A DNA stretch of 13,094 nucleotides from JBEKDJ01 sp050014415 (GTDB lineage: Bacteria; Desulfobacterota; BSN033; UBA1163), in contig JBEKDJ010000118.1 of assembly GCA_050014415.1 (NCBI GenBank), positions 1 to 13,094 on the forward strand, in the 5' to 3' direction. Numbering within the stretch: position 1 is the stretch's first letter; the number at the start of each line of letters is the position of its first letter. The position numbers and the translations under genes are program-made. Positions 1 through 6,447 of the stretch are shown here, one piece after another. The notes below the pieces were generated by a model. The model was not told the origin of the DNA. It worked only from the letters and a program-made list of their open reading frames with translations, and searched no databases.

Positions 1-1103
1 ATACGCCTGCGTAGCCAATGATCCAGTTCAACCACGTCGTTGTACTTCATCCCGACACCGAAATAATTCATCCATCCCCGGGTATAAAGGAGGAGGGATG
101 CATACCGGTATTGCATGGATACGCCCCAGCTACGCCCAGTAAGGCGACGCAGCCGTGTTTTGAATCCATGGATGGCTTTCTCAGTGGCAGTCAGTTTCAT
201 CCTTGTGAACGTGAAACCAAGAAACCAACTGTCCTGAGCACGGACCACTTTACTTTTGTCCCTGTTCACCTTGACCTTGAGTTTCTTCTCAAGGAAACGG
301 CTGATACTTGCCATCACGCGATGAGCGGCGCGTTCAGACTTGACCAATAGGATCAGGTTATCTGCATAGCGCGCGAATCGATGACCCCGCTTTTCTAACT
401 CCTGATCGAGGTCATCCAGAAGGATATTGCTCAACATTGGCGAAACAGGGCCGCCTTGCGGCACTCCCTTTGCAGTTTGGTTCAACCTTCCGTTCACCAC
501 CACCCCGCAACGAAGGTATCTTCCGATCAGGCGAAGGAGACCTTTGTCCTTGACACACCGAGATACCCGACTTATCAGGACATCGTGGTCCACCGTATCA
601 AAGAACTTCTCCAGATCGATGTCCACGGCATAACGGTATCCTTCCCGCATCTCTTTCAATACCTTGCGCACGGCCTGATGTGCCGAACGGCCTGGTCTGA
701 ACCCAAAGCTGCTTTCTGAGAAGTGCGGATCAAACACAGGACTAAGAACCTGGGTGATCGCCTGTTGAATCACACGATCCATGACCGTGGGGATTCCGAG
801 TTTCCGGGTCCCGCCACTATCCTTCGGAATCTCGACTCTCTTGACTGGAGAGGGTTCATACTTGCCTTCCAGCAAAGATTGCTTGATTCCTTCCCAGTTC
901 TCACGGGCGTATGCGGGAAACCCCTCAATCGATATCCCATCGATGCCGGGAGCCCCTTGGTTCGCCTTGACTTGTTTCCATGCGCTGAGCATGTTGTCCC
1001 TTTTGACCACACCCTCCACTGAGATAAGACCGAGGGAATGTCTTTCAATGACGCGCCGGGAACCGGCTCCTCCGATCGGACTCTTCGCCGTCCCCGAGCT
1101 CAT
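1..1103 (-). CDS. ltrA: Group II intron reverse transcriptase/maturase, C-terminus cut by window edge
   Basis: This intron-encoded protein copies the spliced intron RNA into DNA at its target and assists splicing. The frame is open for 367 codons from ATG 1103, with GGAGG (1110-1114) six bases ahead, and runs off the left edge. Motifs in order: GAPGIDG near the N-terminus; YEPSPVKRVEIPK; FGFRPGRSAHQAV; catalytic block A in AVDIDLEKFFDTV; GVPQGGPVSPMLSN; the active-site box near residue 246; and the maturase motif LLLYTRGWMNYFG close to the edge. The active-site box reads YADN (bases 357-368), where group II enzymes have YADD, so the second metal-binding aspartate is asparagine. That change predicts weak or absent DNA synthesis, while maturase function could remain. 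Class C enzymes lack an endonuclease domain; the relevant end is not visible here. Confidence 0.95.
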   Translation of the reverse strand, partial: MSSGTAKSPIGGAGSRRVIERHSLGLISVEGVVKRDNMLSAWKQVKANQGAPGIDGISIEGFPAYARENWEGIKQSLLEGKYEPSPVKRVEIPKDSGGTRKLGIPTVMDRVIQQAITQVLSPVFDPHFSESSFGFRPGRSAHQAVRKVLKEMREGYRYAVDIDLEKFFDTVDHDVLISRVSRCVKDKGLLRLIGRYLRCGVVVNGRLNQTAKGVPQGGPVSPMLSNILLDDLDQELEKRGHRFARYADNLILLVKSERAAHRVMASISRFLEKKLKVKVNRDKSKVVRAQDSWFLGFTFTRMKLTATEKAIHGFKTRLRRLTGRSWGVSMQYRYASLLLYTRGWMNYFGVGMKYNDVVELDHWLRRR

Positions 1104-1666
1104 TGAAGACCTCCACTCATTTCTGCGTTCGGGCCTTCAGTCCGATGACCTACTATGCCCTCTGCTGACTTCTGCCTACTCACCCGGTATGTTGCCATGC
1201 CGGACGCTGCAGGATTCGTCATGAGGCGCTGTCTGTTTCGTGGCTCCCTGGTGGACTCATATCCGCCAACAGCCAACGGACATGCCGGGTTCTTGGTCTA
1301 CCGGGTGAACCCTTTCCGGATTTTACTCATGTGTCTCCCACCGCATGGTAAACAGATCTCCACGGATAAGAACGTGAACTTTCCGTGCACAACCGCCGCA
1401 TTTACCCTGCCCCTTGAACCTTTGGGCTTTGTTGTGTTGTGCCAACTCGCCCAGGGGCTAAGCCTTGCATGTGGTTTCTGTTCCCCGGATCAAGTCCGGG
1501 GCAGGCTATTGCTCGCACGTATGCGCTCCGGCCTCCTTCAGACGGTCGGTCGCCCTTCCGCCCTTGCCTTCGGCTCGTACTTTTGGTAGTATTCATTAGC
1601 ATGAACACCCTAGGTCCTCGTACAGGGGACTTTCACCCCATAAGCTCACGCCCGTGCCGGGCGTAC
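1..1666 (-). mobile_element. Group II intron (IIC-attC type), 3' part beyond the left edge
   Basis: The element reads on the minus strand. Its proposed 5' end at 1666 begins GTACGCCCGG, one base from the common group II start GTGCGCCCGG. The next bases (about 1627-1661) give the GGGGTGAAAGTCCCC hairpin typical of domain I. About 560 bases of RNA-only sequence (domains I to early IV) lie between this end and the reverse transcriptase start at 1103. They include a perfect 7-bp hairpin at 1483-1501 and an ACAA-rich stretch at about 1430-1441 that could be the EBS1 pairing to the exon TTGT (inference). The upstream exon ends in CTTGT and belongs to the bottom strand of an attC site, the known target of class IIC-attC introns. 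Orientation opposite to the cassette genes fits that class. Domains V and VI are outside the window. Confidence 0.87.
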
Positions 1667-1745
1667 ACAAGCGGGTCGAGGCGAGCGTGAATAGCCCTGC
1701 CTCATTTTAGGGTGAGTGCTCGCCGCCTCACCCTTCGCGTTAGCG
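1667..1745 (+). other. attC site interrupted by the group II intron
   Basis: Top-strand ACAAG at 1667-1671 is the remainder of the R'' core. Arm L'' (1673-1686) pairs with arm L' (1718-1733), leaving an unpaired C at 1677, the kind of extrahelical base that marks attC strands. R' is GTTAGCG at 1739-1745 and opens cassette 1. The other part of R'' should lie beyond the intron, left of the window. The gene of the preceding cassette is not visible. Confidence 0.8.
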
Positions 1746-1771
1746 GGATGTAGTACAAGGATATTTAGCCG

Positions 1772-2326
1772 ATGAGTAGTGCTATTTCCTTTCGCAATGC
1801 GAGGCATGAGGACGTTGAAAGAATCATAGCGCTATTGCAGTCCAATTTCTCCGAAACATCTCTGTTTCAACAACCTTTACGAGAAGTTCGACGGAATATT
1901 CCAGAGTTCGCCCTTGCCGAAGACCCTACTGGTTCTCTTATTGGTTGTGCACAGATTCATTGGTTCCCAAGAAATATTGTGGAGATTCTAGCAGTGGCTG
2001 TCCATTTTAACTCGCAAGGCCAGGGTATTGGTAATGCGTTAATGACACGATGTATCGATTCCGTAATATCTCAAAATGCCCATCTCCTGTGGTTAGCTAC
2101 CGCGAAGCCCAGCTATTTTAGCCGTTTCGGATTTGAGCCGATGTCTAAATGGGAGTTGCCGCTCGAAGTATTACGTCACAAATTCTTTCTTGTTTTTCAA
2201 CAGCCGGTTTTGCGTTGGTTGCCGGCTTTAATAGGTCGTCACACCTTTATGAAGTTAAATATTGACAAGTATAGACTTTATGCAACAGAACAAGAGAATC
2301 CAAGCGATTATAGAGACCACCGCTAA
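1772..2326 (+). CDS. GNAT-family N-acetyltransferase (cassette 1)
   Basis: A 184-residue single-domain protein of the acetyl-CoA-dependent GNAT fold. It starts with the usual strand-helix (ISFRNARHEDVERIIALLQ). Motif A, which binds the acetyl-CoA pyrophosphate, is near residues 73-90: ILAVAVHFNSQGQGIGNALM, with QGQGIG matching the Q/R-x-x-G-x-G/A signature. YFSRFGFEP near residue 127 is the conserved late motif. The C-terminal 50 residues extend beyond the core and may shape substrate choice. The acceptor substrate cannot be told; relatives acetylate amino acids, amines or antibiotics. ATG 1772 lies 27 bases into the cassette, with AAGGA about ten bases ahead. The stop codon TAA overlaps the R'' core of the following attC, a compact arrangement normal for cassettes. 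Confidence 0.88.
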   Translation: MSSAISFRNARHEDVERIIALLQSNFSETSLFQQPLREVRRNIPEFALAEDPTGSLIGCAQIHWFPRNIVEILAVAVHFNSQGQGIGNALMTRCIDSVISQNAHLLWLATAKPSYFSRFGFEPMSKWELPLEVLRHKFFLVFQQPVLRWLPALIGRHTFMKLNIDKYRLYATEQENPSDYRDHR

Positions 2327-2386
2327 CCAGGCGCTGAAGCGGATCGTGTCCCTGGCGGGCCACTCCGGCTTAGCTTTCCGTTAGAC
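2320..2386 (+). other. attC site of cassette 1
   Basis: R'' is CCGCTAAC (2320-2327), the reverse complement of the cassette 1 start GTTAGCGG at 1739. It is followed by the typical AGGCGCTGAAGCGGA arm, then CCGGCTTAGC, and R' GTTAGAC at 2380-2386, which opens cassette 2. Length 67 bp is in the usual short range. Confidence 0.85.
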
Positions 2387-2451
2387 CGCTGGAATTGCGG
2401 TTTCGTATGCAACACGTCATTCTACAATCCCATTCGATAAGGAGAAGCAAG

Positions 2452-3282
2452 ATGATTGAACAGAAGTGTATAGAGTCAAGACAGAATGGCAAAGAGTACC
2501 AAATATCAGTTTCGTTGCCAGAGACCTACGATGCGTCATCGGATAAGAGGTACTCGGTGGTATATGTATTGGACGGCAACATCTTCTTCGAACTGGTAGT
2601 GGCAATTGCTCGGTACCTTGGCTTGATTGACACATTCCCAGCAACAATCATTGTTGGCATAGGGTATCCAAACTGCCACATGTTCGGAAGCGACTCCAAG
2701 AGGAGTTTTGAGCTGTGCATGAAGCGGCGTTTCATGGATTTCACACCTTTCAAGGACGAAGCATTCGAAGAGGCCGCATTCCCACTTTTCGAGAGAGAGC
2801 GACGGGTAGTTTCAGATACGGGAGGCGCTGGAGCGTTTTGGGGTTTCGTTGCTAAGGAACTAATACCGCAAATCGAAAGGGACTATCGGATCACGTCAAG
2901 CAACAGGACTTTAATTGGACACTCCTTAGGCGGAGTTTTCGCTCTATTGACAATGCTCCGTATGCCTGAGATGTTCACAAACTTTATTGTTGGAAGCCCG
3001 TCTTTCGGCTGCTGCAACAAGTTGGTGTTCAAGTACGAGAGCGATTATGCCAAGGAACACAAGACACTATCTGCGAAGACATTCGTCGGGATTGGAGAGG
3101 CGGAGGAGCATTTTGGTGATCCCTTTCTTTCTTCTATCTCCGAGCTGTACAAGTTCTCGGCTGCTTTGCTCTCCAGGAACTACCAAGGACTTACGTATAT
3201 GAAAAGGGTTTTCGAAGGACAAGATCACGTCACAGTTCCACCAATGGTTTTCAACGCAGGGCTTAAGAACATATTCCTGTGA
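2452..3282 (+). CDS. Alpha/beta-hydrolase, putative esterase of the Fes/EsteraseD group (cassette 2)
   Basis: A 276-residue serine hydrolase with the layout of the putative esterase family (enterochelin-esterase-like, Pfam PF00756). Visible marks are VVYVLDGNIFF after the first strands, an IIVGIGY oxyanion-side segment, ERDYRI ahead of the nucleophile elbow, the elbow GHSLGG with Ser158 as nucleophile, and a late EGQDHVTVPP with His259 as the likely catalytic histidine. There is no signal peptide, so it is probably cytoplasmic. The natural substrate is unknown; family members cleave siderophore, S-formylglutathione or short acyl esters. The start at ATG 2452 is chosen because GGAG at 2441-2444 sits seven bases ahead; an upstream TTG (2395) and ATG (2407) in frame lack such a site. 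The whole cassette is bounded by 13-base inverted ends (2380-2392 and 3285-3297). Confidence 0.87.
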   Translation: MIEQKCIESRQNGKEYQISVSLPETYDASSDKRYSVVYVLDGNIFFELVVAIARYLGLIDTFPATIIVGIGYPNCHMFGSDSKRSFELCMKRRFMDFTPFKDEAFEEAAFPLFERERRVVSDTGGAGAFWGFVAKELIPQIERDYRITSSNRTLIGHSLGGVFALLTMLRMPEMFTNFIVGSPSFGCCNKLVFKYESDYAKEHKTLSAKTFVGIGEAEEHFGDPFLSSISELYKFSAALLSRNYQGLTYMKRVFEGQDHVTVPPMVFNAGLKNIFL

Positions 3283-3284
3283 TG

Positions 3285-3297
3285 CCAGCGGTCTAAC
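3285..3297 (+). other. R'' end of cassette 2; rest of its attC missing or degenerate
   Basis: CCAGCGGTCTAAC is the exact reverse complement of the cassette 2 start at 2380-2392 (13 of 13), so this is the true cassette end. Downstream of 3297 I cannot find the paired L''/L' arms or a convincing R' within normal attC length. The site therefore looks truncated by whatever placed the following non-coding segment. Confidence 0.65.
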
Positions 3298-3602
3298 ACT
3301 TATAAGGCCTCCGATGTCAATAGGGAAAAGAAATCCTGAACGAAGAAAGTAAGGGATTATCGTTTTAAGAGATAGAGACTCTTTGGCCTGTTGGCAGCCG
3401 TTCCACCTTGGTTTCTGTGCGGGTGCAAGAACAGGTCCTGCACCAAACACTGATTGAGGTTCAATCCCGTCTGAGTTAGGGAAGTGGGGTCACCCATTCT
3501 TTCTCATATGAAAAATACGAAATAGAATCAATAAATTTATAGACACCCTGCGTAAAAAATGGTAATAAGGTAGCCTTAGGAAGGCCGATTGCAAACAAAT
3601 CG
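3298..3602. other. Non-coding stretch between cassettes 2 and 3
   Basis: I recognise no gene here. A plus-strand frame at about 3355-3477 is open and mildly protein-like but has no start, ribosome site or known motif, so it may be a decayed gene end. TGGGGTCACCCA at 3485-3496 recurs exactly at 8145-8156. A hairpin CCGATT/AATCGG lies at about 3585-3603. GTTAGGG at 3475 resembles an R' core but has no partner arms. Confidence 0.5.
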
Positions 3603-3623
3603 GAACTTCGTCTATTAATCGTT
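3603..3623 (+). repeat. 21-bp repeat, copy 1, at left boundary of cassette 3
   Basis: Contains TTCGTCTATTAATCGTT, identical to 6417-6433; with the flanking bases 20 of 21 match. The final GTT is the start of the core GTTCGCC that opens cassette 3. No hairpin arms typical of attC surround it, so it may be part of an attI-type site or of a shared degenerate attC. Confidence 0.7.
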
Positions 3624-3674
3624 CGCCCCATCCGGACTACTCCGTGATTCATACGGATTACCCGCAGGGGGACC

Positions 3675-4955
3675 GTGGCAAAGACTGATGTAGCACATGG
3701 GCATTCGAAAGCAAGAGTAATGCTTCGAGGTACACGCATAAGTTGCAGGGTCCTATATGTGAGCGGATCGCTCGGCCTCGGACATGTGACACGCGATCTT
3801 GCGATCGCTACCGAGATGCGCCGAATGTGTCCCGAGGTCGACATCGCGTGGATCGCGGGCTCACCCGCGTCCGAGGTACTGGCAGCGGCCGGGGAGAGGC
3901 TCGTGCCCGAACAGCCAAAGTACCGGGGTGAGACCGACCTTGCAGAGGCTGTCGCGCACAACGGTCGTCTCAGTCTCACTGCGTACGTGTTCCGGGCTCT
4001 GGCTGCGTGGTTCCACAATGCACGTCTGATCGGGACGGTTGCATCCCAAGGCGAGTTCGACGTCATCGTCGGGAACGAGACGTACGAGATCCCCGTCACC
4101 AACTTCTTCGGCATGCACGTGCTGCCGCCTATCCCCTTTGTGATGATGTACGACTTCTGGGGCATGGAGGTCACCTCCGAGAATGTGATCGAGCAGCTCG
4201 GCGCGTGGATGCTCAACCTCGTCTGGGCACAGGAATGGCGCGTGACCGCTCGTGGACAAAACGCGGCCATCTTCTTCGGCGAGATCGAGGACGTGCCGGA
4301 TCGGCCCTTCGGTGTTCTGTTGCCCAACCGCCGCCGTTACGCTGAGAAACACGTCGAGTTCGTCGGCTACCCACTACCGTTCGATGTGAAGGACGTTCCT
4401 CATAGGGACGTCTTGCGGCGAGAGTTGGGATACGGCGATGGGCCGCTCGTGATTTGCACGGTGGGCGGCACATCAATCGAGCGAGATCTCCTTGAGCTCT
4501 GCGGACGCGCATTCCCTCTGGTTGCGGCCCGTGTGCCCGGCCTGCACATGGTCCTCGTCGCTGGGCCTCGTATCGACCCGGAGTCTCTCGACGTGCCCAA
4601 GGTAATCGACTGCCGAGGAATGGTGCCCCAGTTGTGGCGCCACTTGGCTGCCTGTGATCTGGCAGTGGTGCAGGGTGGCGGCACGACCACGCTTGAGGTC
4701 GAGGCGTTGCGCGTGCCCTTCCTGTTCTTCCCGGTCGAACACCAGTCTGAGCAGGAGGTCACCATCGCGGGCCGTCTTGCCCGTCACGGAGCCGGAGTGC
4801 GGATGCACCTCTCGTCGACGAGTCCCCAGGACATGGCCGATGCGATTGCGGCCAACCTCGGCGCCGAGGTCTCCTACCCAGAAATACCGGTTCGCGGAGC
4901 GCGTCTGGCTGCGAAGCGTATACTGGAGCGCGCAGGAATCCGCGACGTGGAGTAA
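3675..4955 (+). CDS. Glycosyltransferase, GT28/MurG-like GT-B fold (cassette 3)
   Basis: A 426-residue protein resembling nucleotide-sugar transferases of the MurG and macrolide-transferase type. The N-terminal Rossmann half opens with VLYVSGSLGLGHVTRD (about residues 26-41); G-x-G-H-x-T-R is the GT28 N-terminal signature. The C-terminal half holds VICTVGGTS near residue 258 and AVVQGGGTTTLEVEAL near 330-345, where the donor UDP-sugar is bound in MurG, followed by FPVEHQSEQ. Acceptor and donor are unknown. GTG 3675 is the longest start, with AGGGGGA close ahead; ATG 3720 would give 411 residues and still precede the first strand, so the start is uncertain. Codons are far richer in G and C than in the neighbouring cassettes, which points to a separate origin. 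A perfect 6-bp hairpin (4958-4972) without a T run follows the stop. Confidence 0.85.
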   Translation: MAKTDVAHGHSKARVMLRGTRISCRVLYVSGSLGLGHVTRDLAIATEMRRMCPEVDIAWIAGSPASEVLAAAGERLVPEQPKYRGETDLAEAVAHNGRLSLTAYVFRALAAWFHNARLIGTVASQGEFDVIVGNETYEIPVTNFFGMHVLPPIPFVMMYDFWGMEVTSENVIEQLGAWMLNLVWAQEWRVTARGQNAAIFFGEIEDVPDRPFGVLLPNRRRYAEKHVEFVGYPLPFDVKDVPHRDVLRRELGYGDGPLVICTVGGTSIERDLLELCGRAFPLVAARVPGLHMVLVAGPRIDPESLDVPKVIDCRGMVPQLWRHLAACDLAVVQGGGTTTLEVEALRVPFLFFPVEHQSEQEVTIAGRLARHGAGVRMHLSSTSPQDMADAIAANLGAEVSYPEIPVRGARLAAKRILERAGIRDVE

Positions 4956-5039
4956 GACTAGACAGGGTCTAGCAAACGTGTTGGAGAGGGACGTTCTCAG
5001 CGAAATCAAGCAAGTGACCTTAGGACAACTAACGTGATA

Positions 5040-5095
5040 GGCGAACAAGTCGTTGGAGCCGATCGCTTATGCTCCGGCTCAACTCTATGTTCGGC
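5040..5095 (+). other. attC site of cassette 3
   Basis: R'' GGCGAAC (5040-5046) is the reverse complement of the cassette 3 start GTTCGCC at 3621. Arms GTTGGAGCC and GGCTCAAC pair with one unpaired G. R' GTTCGGC is at 5089-5095 and opens cassette 4. At 56 bp it is a textbook short site. Confidence 0.9.
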
Positions 5096-5108
5096 ATAGG
5101 GGCGACAT

Positions 5109-6086
5109 ATGAGAGCATTTTCCTTGCTTCTGGCAATCACCGTCATATCTTTCTCAGCTGTTTCTCACGCTGAAACCCGACTATTTGAAAACAGTGTCAT
5201 AGTCTTCGCGTCAGTAAGTGAAGGACGAGGAATTCTTGTAGCACGGGATGATTTCATTCAGCGATTGAGCCCATTCGACCGCTCTGCCCGAATGAAAACC
5301 GATAAGGATGTGTCTGAAGCGGATTTTCTGAAGTTTGTCGGAGACAACGTGCTTGCCTGGAATGAGCAAGAACGGCAGAAGGTAGAGGCTGCGATTCGGG
5401 CCATTCAGCCTCGTCTTTCGATACTATCGGTCCCATTGCCGGATAAGGTCTATGTGATCAAGACTACTGGAAAGGAAGAAGGAGGGGCTTCATACACCCG
5501 TGCCAACGCAGTAGTCATCCCAAAGGCCAAGCTCGAAGAAGACATCAGGGAAATCCAGAAGTTAATTTGCCACGAACTCTTTCACATAGCCACTCGGCAG
5601 AACCCAACCTTGCAAGAACGTCTCTACGAGACCATTGGCTTCAGGAAATGCAACGAGGTAGAGTTCCCGTCTATGCTTAAGTCTCGCAAGATCACCAACC
5701 CTGACGCGCCCAAGAATGACCACTACATCTCCATGCAAGTCGGGGCCAAGCCAGCATGGGCCGTGCCGGTCTTGTTTGCCGGCAGAGAGAGATACGACGT
5801 CAATCGAGGCGGTGAGTTCTTCGATTACCTTCAGTTCCGTCTTTTGCTCGTAGCCCAAAGTGGCGATCGCGGTGTTGTGACACCGCTGTACGATGGGGTG
5901 TCCCCCAGACTTGTGGACGTACAACAGGTCTCAGGCTTTGTGGAACAGGTAGGCGAGAATACGGACTATATCATTCATCCAGAAGAAATACTTGCCGACA
6001 ACTTCGTGCTTCTTGTGTTGAAGGACCAAGCTGCCCGATCACCAGAGGTCCTCAGCAAAATGAGAGCAGTACTACTGAAAAAGTGA
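5109..6086 (+). CDS. Exported HExxH putative zinc metallopeptidase, unknown family (cassette 4)
   Basis: A 325-residue protein with a clear signal peptide: MRAF, a hydrophobic core LLLAITVISFSAV, then SHA-ET as a likely cleavage point after residue 21. It should act in the periplasm or outside the cell. The motif HELFH at residues 155-159, preceded by Cys154, is the HExxH zinc-binding and catalytic site. HPEEILADNF at about 290-299 is a good candidate for the third zinc ligand (Glu292 or Glu293), as in gluzincins with a late E-E-x-x-A-D motif. No other domain is visible. I cannot assign a peptidase family or substrate. ATG 5109 lies only 20 bases after the R' core, with AGGGG just ahead, so expression probably depends on read-through from upstream cassettes. 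An exported protease-like product is less common among cassettes than cytoplasmic enzymes. Confidence 0.8.
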   Translation: MRAFSLLLAITVISFSAVSHAETRLFENSVIVFASVSEGRGILVARDDFIQRLSPFDRSARMKTDKDVSEADFLKFVGDNVLAWNEQERQKVEAAIRAIQPRLSILSVPLPDKVYVIKTTGKEEGGASYTRANAVVIPKAKLEEDIREIQKLICHELFHIATRQNPTLQERLYETIGFRKCNEVEFPSMLKSRKITNPDAPKNDHYISMQVGAKPAWAVPVLFAGRERYDVNRGGEFFDYLQFRLLLVAQSGDRGVVTPLYDGVSPRLVDVQQVSGFVEQVGENTDYIIHPEEILADNFVLLVLKDQAARSPEVLSKMRAVLLKK

Positions 6087-6088
6087 AC

Positions 6089-6146
6089 TGCCGAACCAGG
6101 CGTTCCACGGGATCGCTTACGCTCCCGGTGAACTCCGCGCTAGAGG
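6089..6146 (+). other. attC site of cassette 4, with altered R' core
   Basis: R'' TGCCGAAC (6089-6096) is the reverse complement of the cassette 4 start GTTCGGCA. Arms GTTCCACGGGA and TCCCGGTGAAC pair with one offset. The expected R' reads GCTAGAG (6139-6145) instead of GTTRRRY. The second base of the core is T in functional sites, so recombination here may be poor. Confidence 0.8.
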
Positions 6147-6172
6147 CAAGAAATGCAATTTAGAATGTAGAG

Positions 6173-6327
6173 ACCTCGGGGACGTTGGTTCTAAAACAAC
6201 TTGAATGCGGACAGTAAATACTCCTGAAATTCTGGCAATACATCCTTCGGCATATTTCACCCCTACGCTCCTGGCGACATGAACCAGGATAGACGCATTT
6301 CGCCTATCCTGCTATTGTCTGGTAAAA
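6173..6327. repeat. 155-bp direct repeat, copy A
   Basis: Aligned by eye with 7949-8103 it shows about 17 differences in 155 bases, no gaps, and mostly transitions (about 89% identity). It contains the imperfect inverted repeat GGATAGACG/CGCCTATCC around a 5-base loop (near 6287-6309). On the minus strand it holds a short open frame with a plausible ribosome site. Confidence 0.85.
6191..6253 (-). pseudogene. Possible remnant of an integron-integrase start (20 codons)
   Basis: In copy A of the 155-bp repeat, minus-strand ATG 6253 has AGGGGTG four bases ahead and encodes MPKDVLPEFQEYLLS plus five residues before a stop. This resembles the first residues of integron-type tyrosine recombinases, which begin with a similar acidic helix followed by an LLS segment, but I am judging from memory and the stretch is very short. 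Its direction, pointing away from the cassettes on its right, is the normal orientation of intI next to attI. In copy B the ATG is ATA and the frame is otherwise conserved. It could instead be a chance open frame in a non-coding repeat. Confidence 0.3.
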
Positions 6328-6381
6328 GCCAAAATTCTGTAAGGAAATCTTAAAAAAATGCTATATTTAGTACAGAAAAAG

Positions 6382-6390
6382 TGATATATT
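6382..6390 (+). promoter_or_regulatory. Possible extended -10 promoter element before cassette 5
   Basis: TGATATATT fits an extended -10 box (TG-n-TATAAT-like) within a very A+T-rich stretch (6340-6400) just upstream of cassette 5. I see no convincing -35 box. If real, it would act as a local promoter for the genes on the right. Confidence 0.25.
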
Positions 6391-6412
6391 ACTACCCTTT
6401 GCAAGAGAAAAC

Positions 6413-6433
6413 GAATTTCGTCTATTAATCGTT
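6413..6433 (+). repeat. 21-bp repeat, copy 2, at left boundary of cassette 5
   Basis: Matches 3603-3623 in 20 of 21 bases and ends in the GTT of the core GTTATGTG that opens cassette 5. As at copy 1, the surroundings lack attC-type paired arms. The position right after a possible intI remnant and an A+T-rich promoter-like stretch is where attI would lie. Confidence 0.7.
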
Positions 6434-6447
6434 ATGTGTGATGAATT

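Noticed and set aside
1..1690. Several plus- and minus-strand open frames of 68-147 codons across the intron
   Set aside because: They are shadows of the minus-strand reverse transcriptase frame or lie in the structured intron RNA; none has a protein-like motif.
3448..3480. tRNA-like T-loop GGTTCAATCCC
   Set aside because: No complementary T stem, anticodon arm or acceptor stem around it.
3475..3481. GTTAGGG as the missing R' of the cassette 2 attC
   Set aside because: It is about 185 bases from the R'' and no pairing arms are visible between them.
3476..4327. 283-codon minus-strand open frame
   Set aside because: It is antisense to the glycosyltransferase, whose plus-strand frame has clear GT28 motifs. 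Long antisense frames are expected in GC-rich genes.
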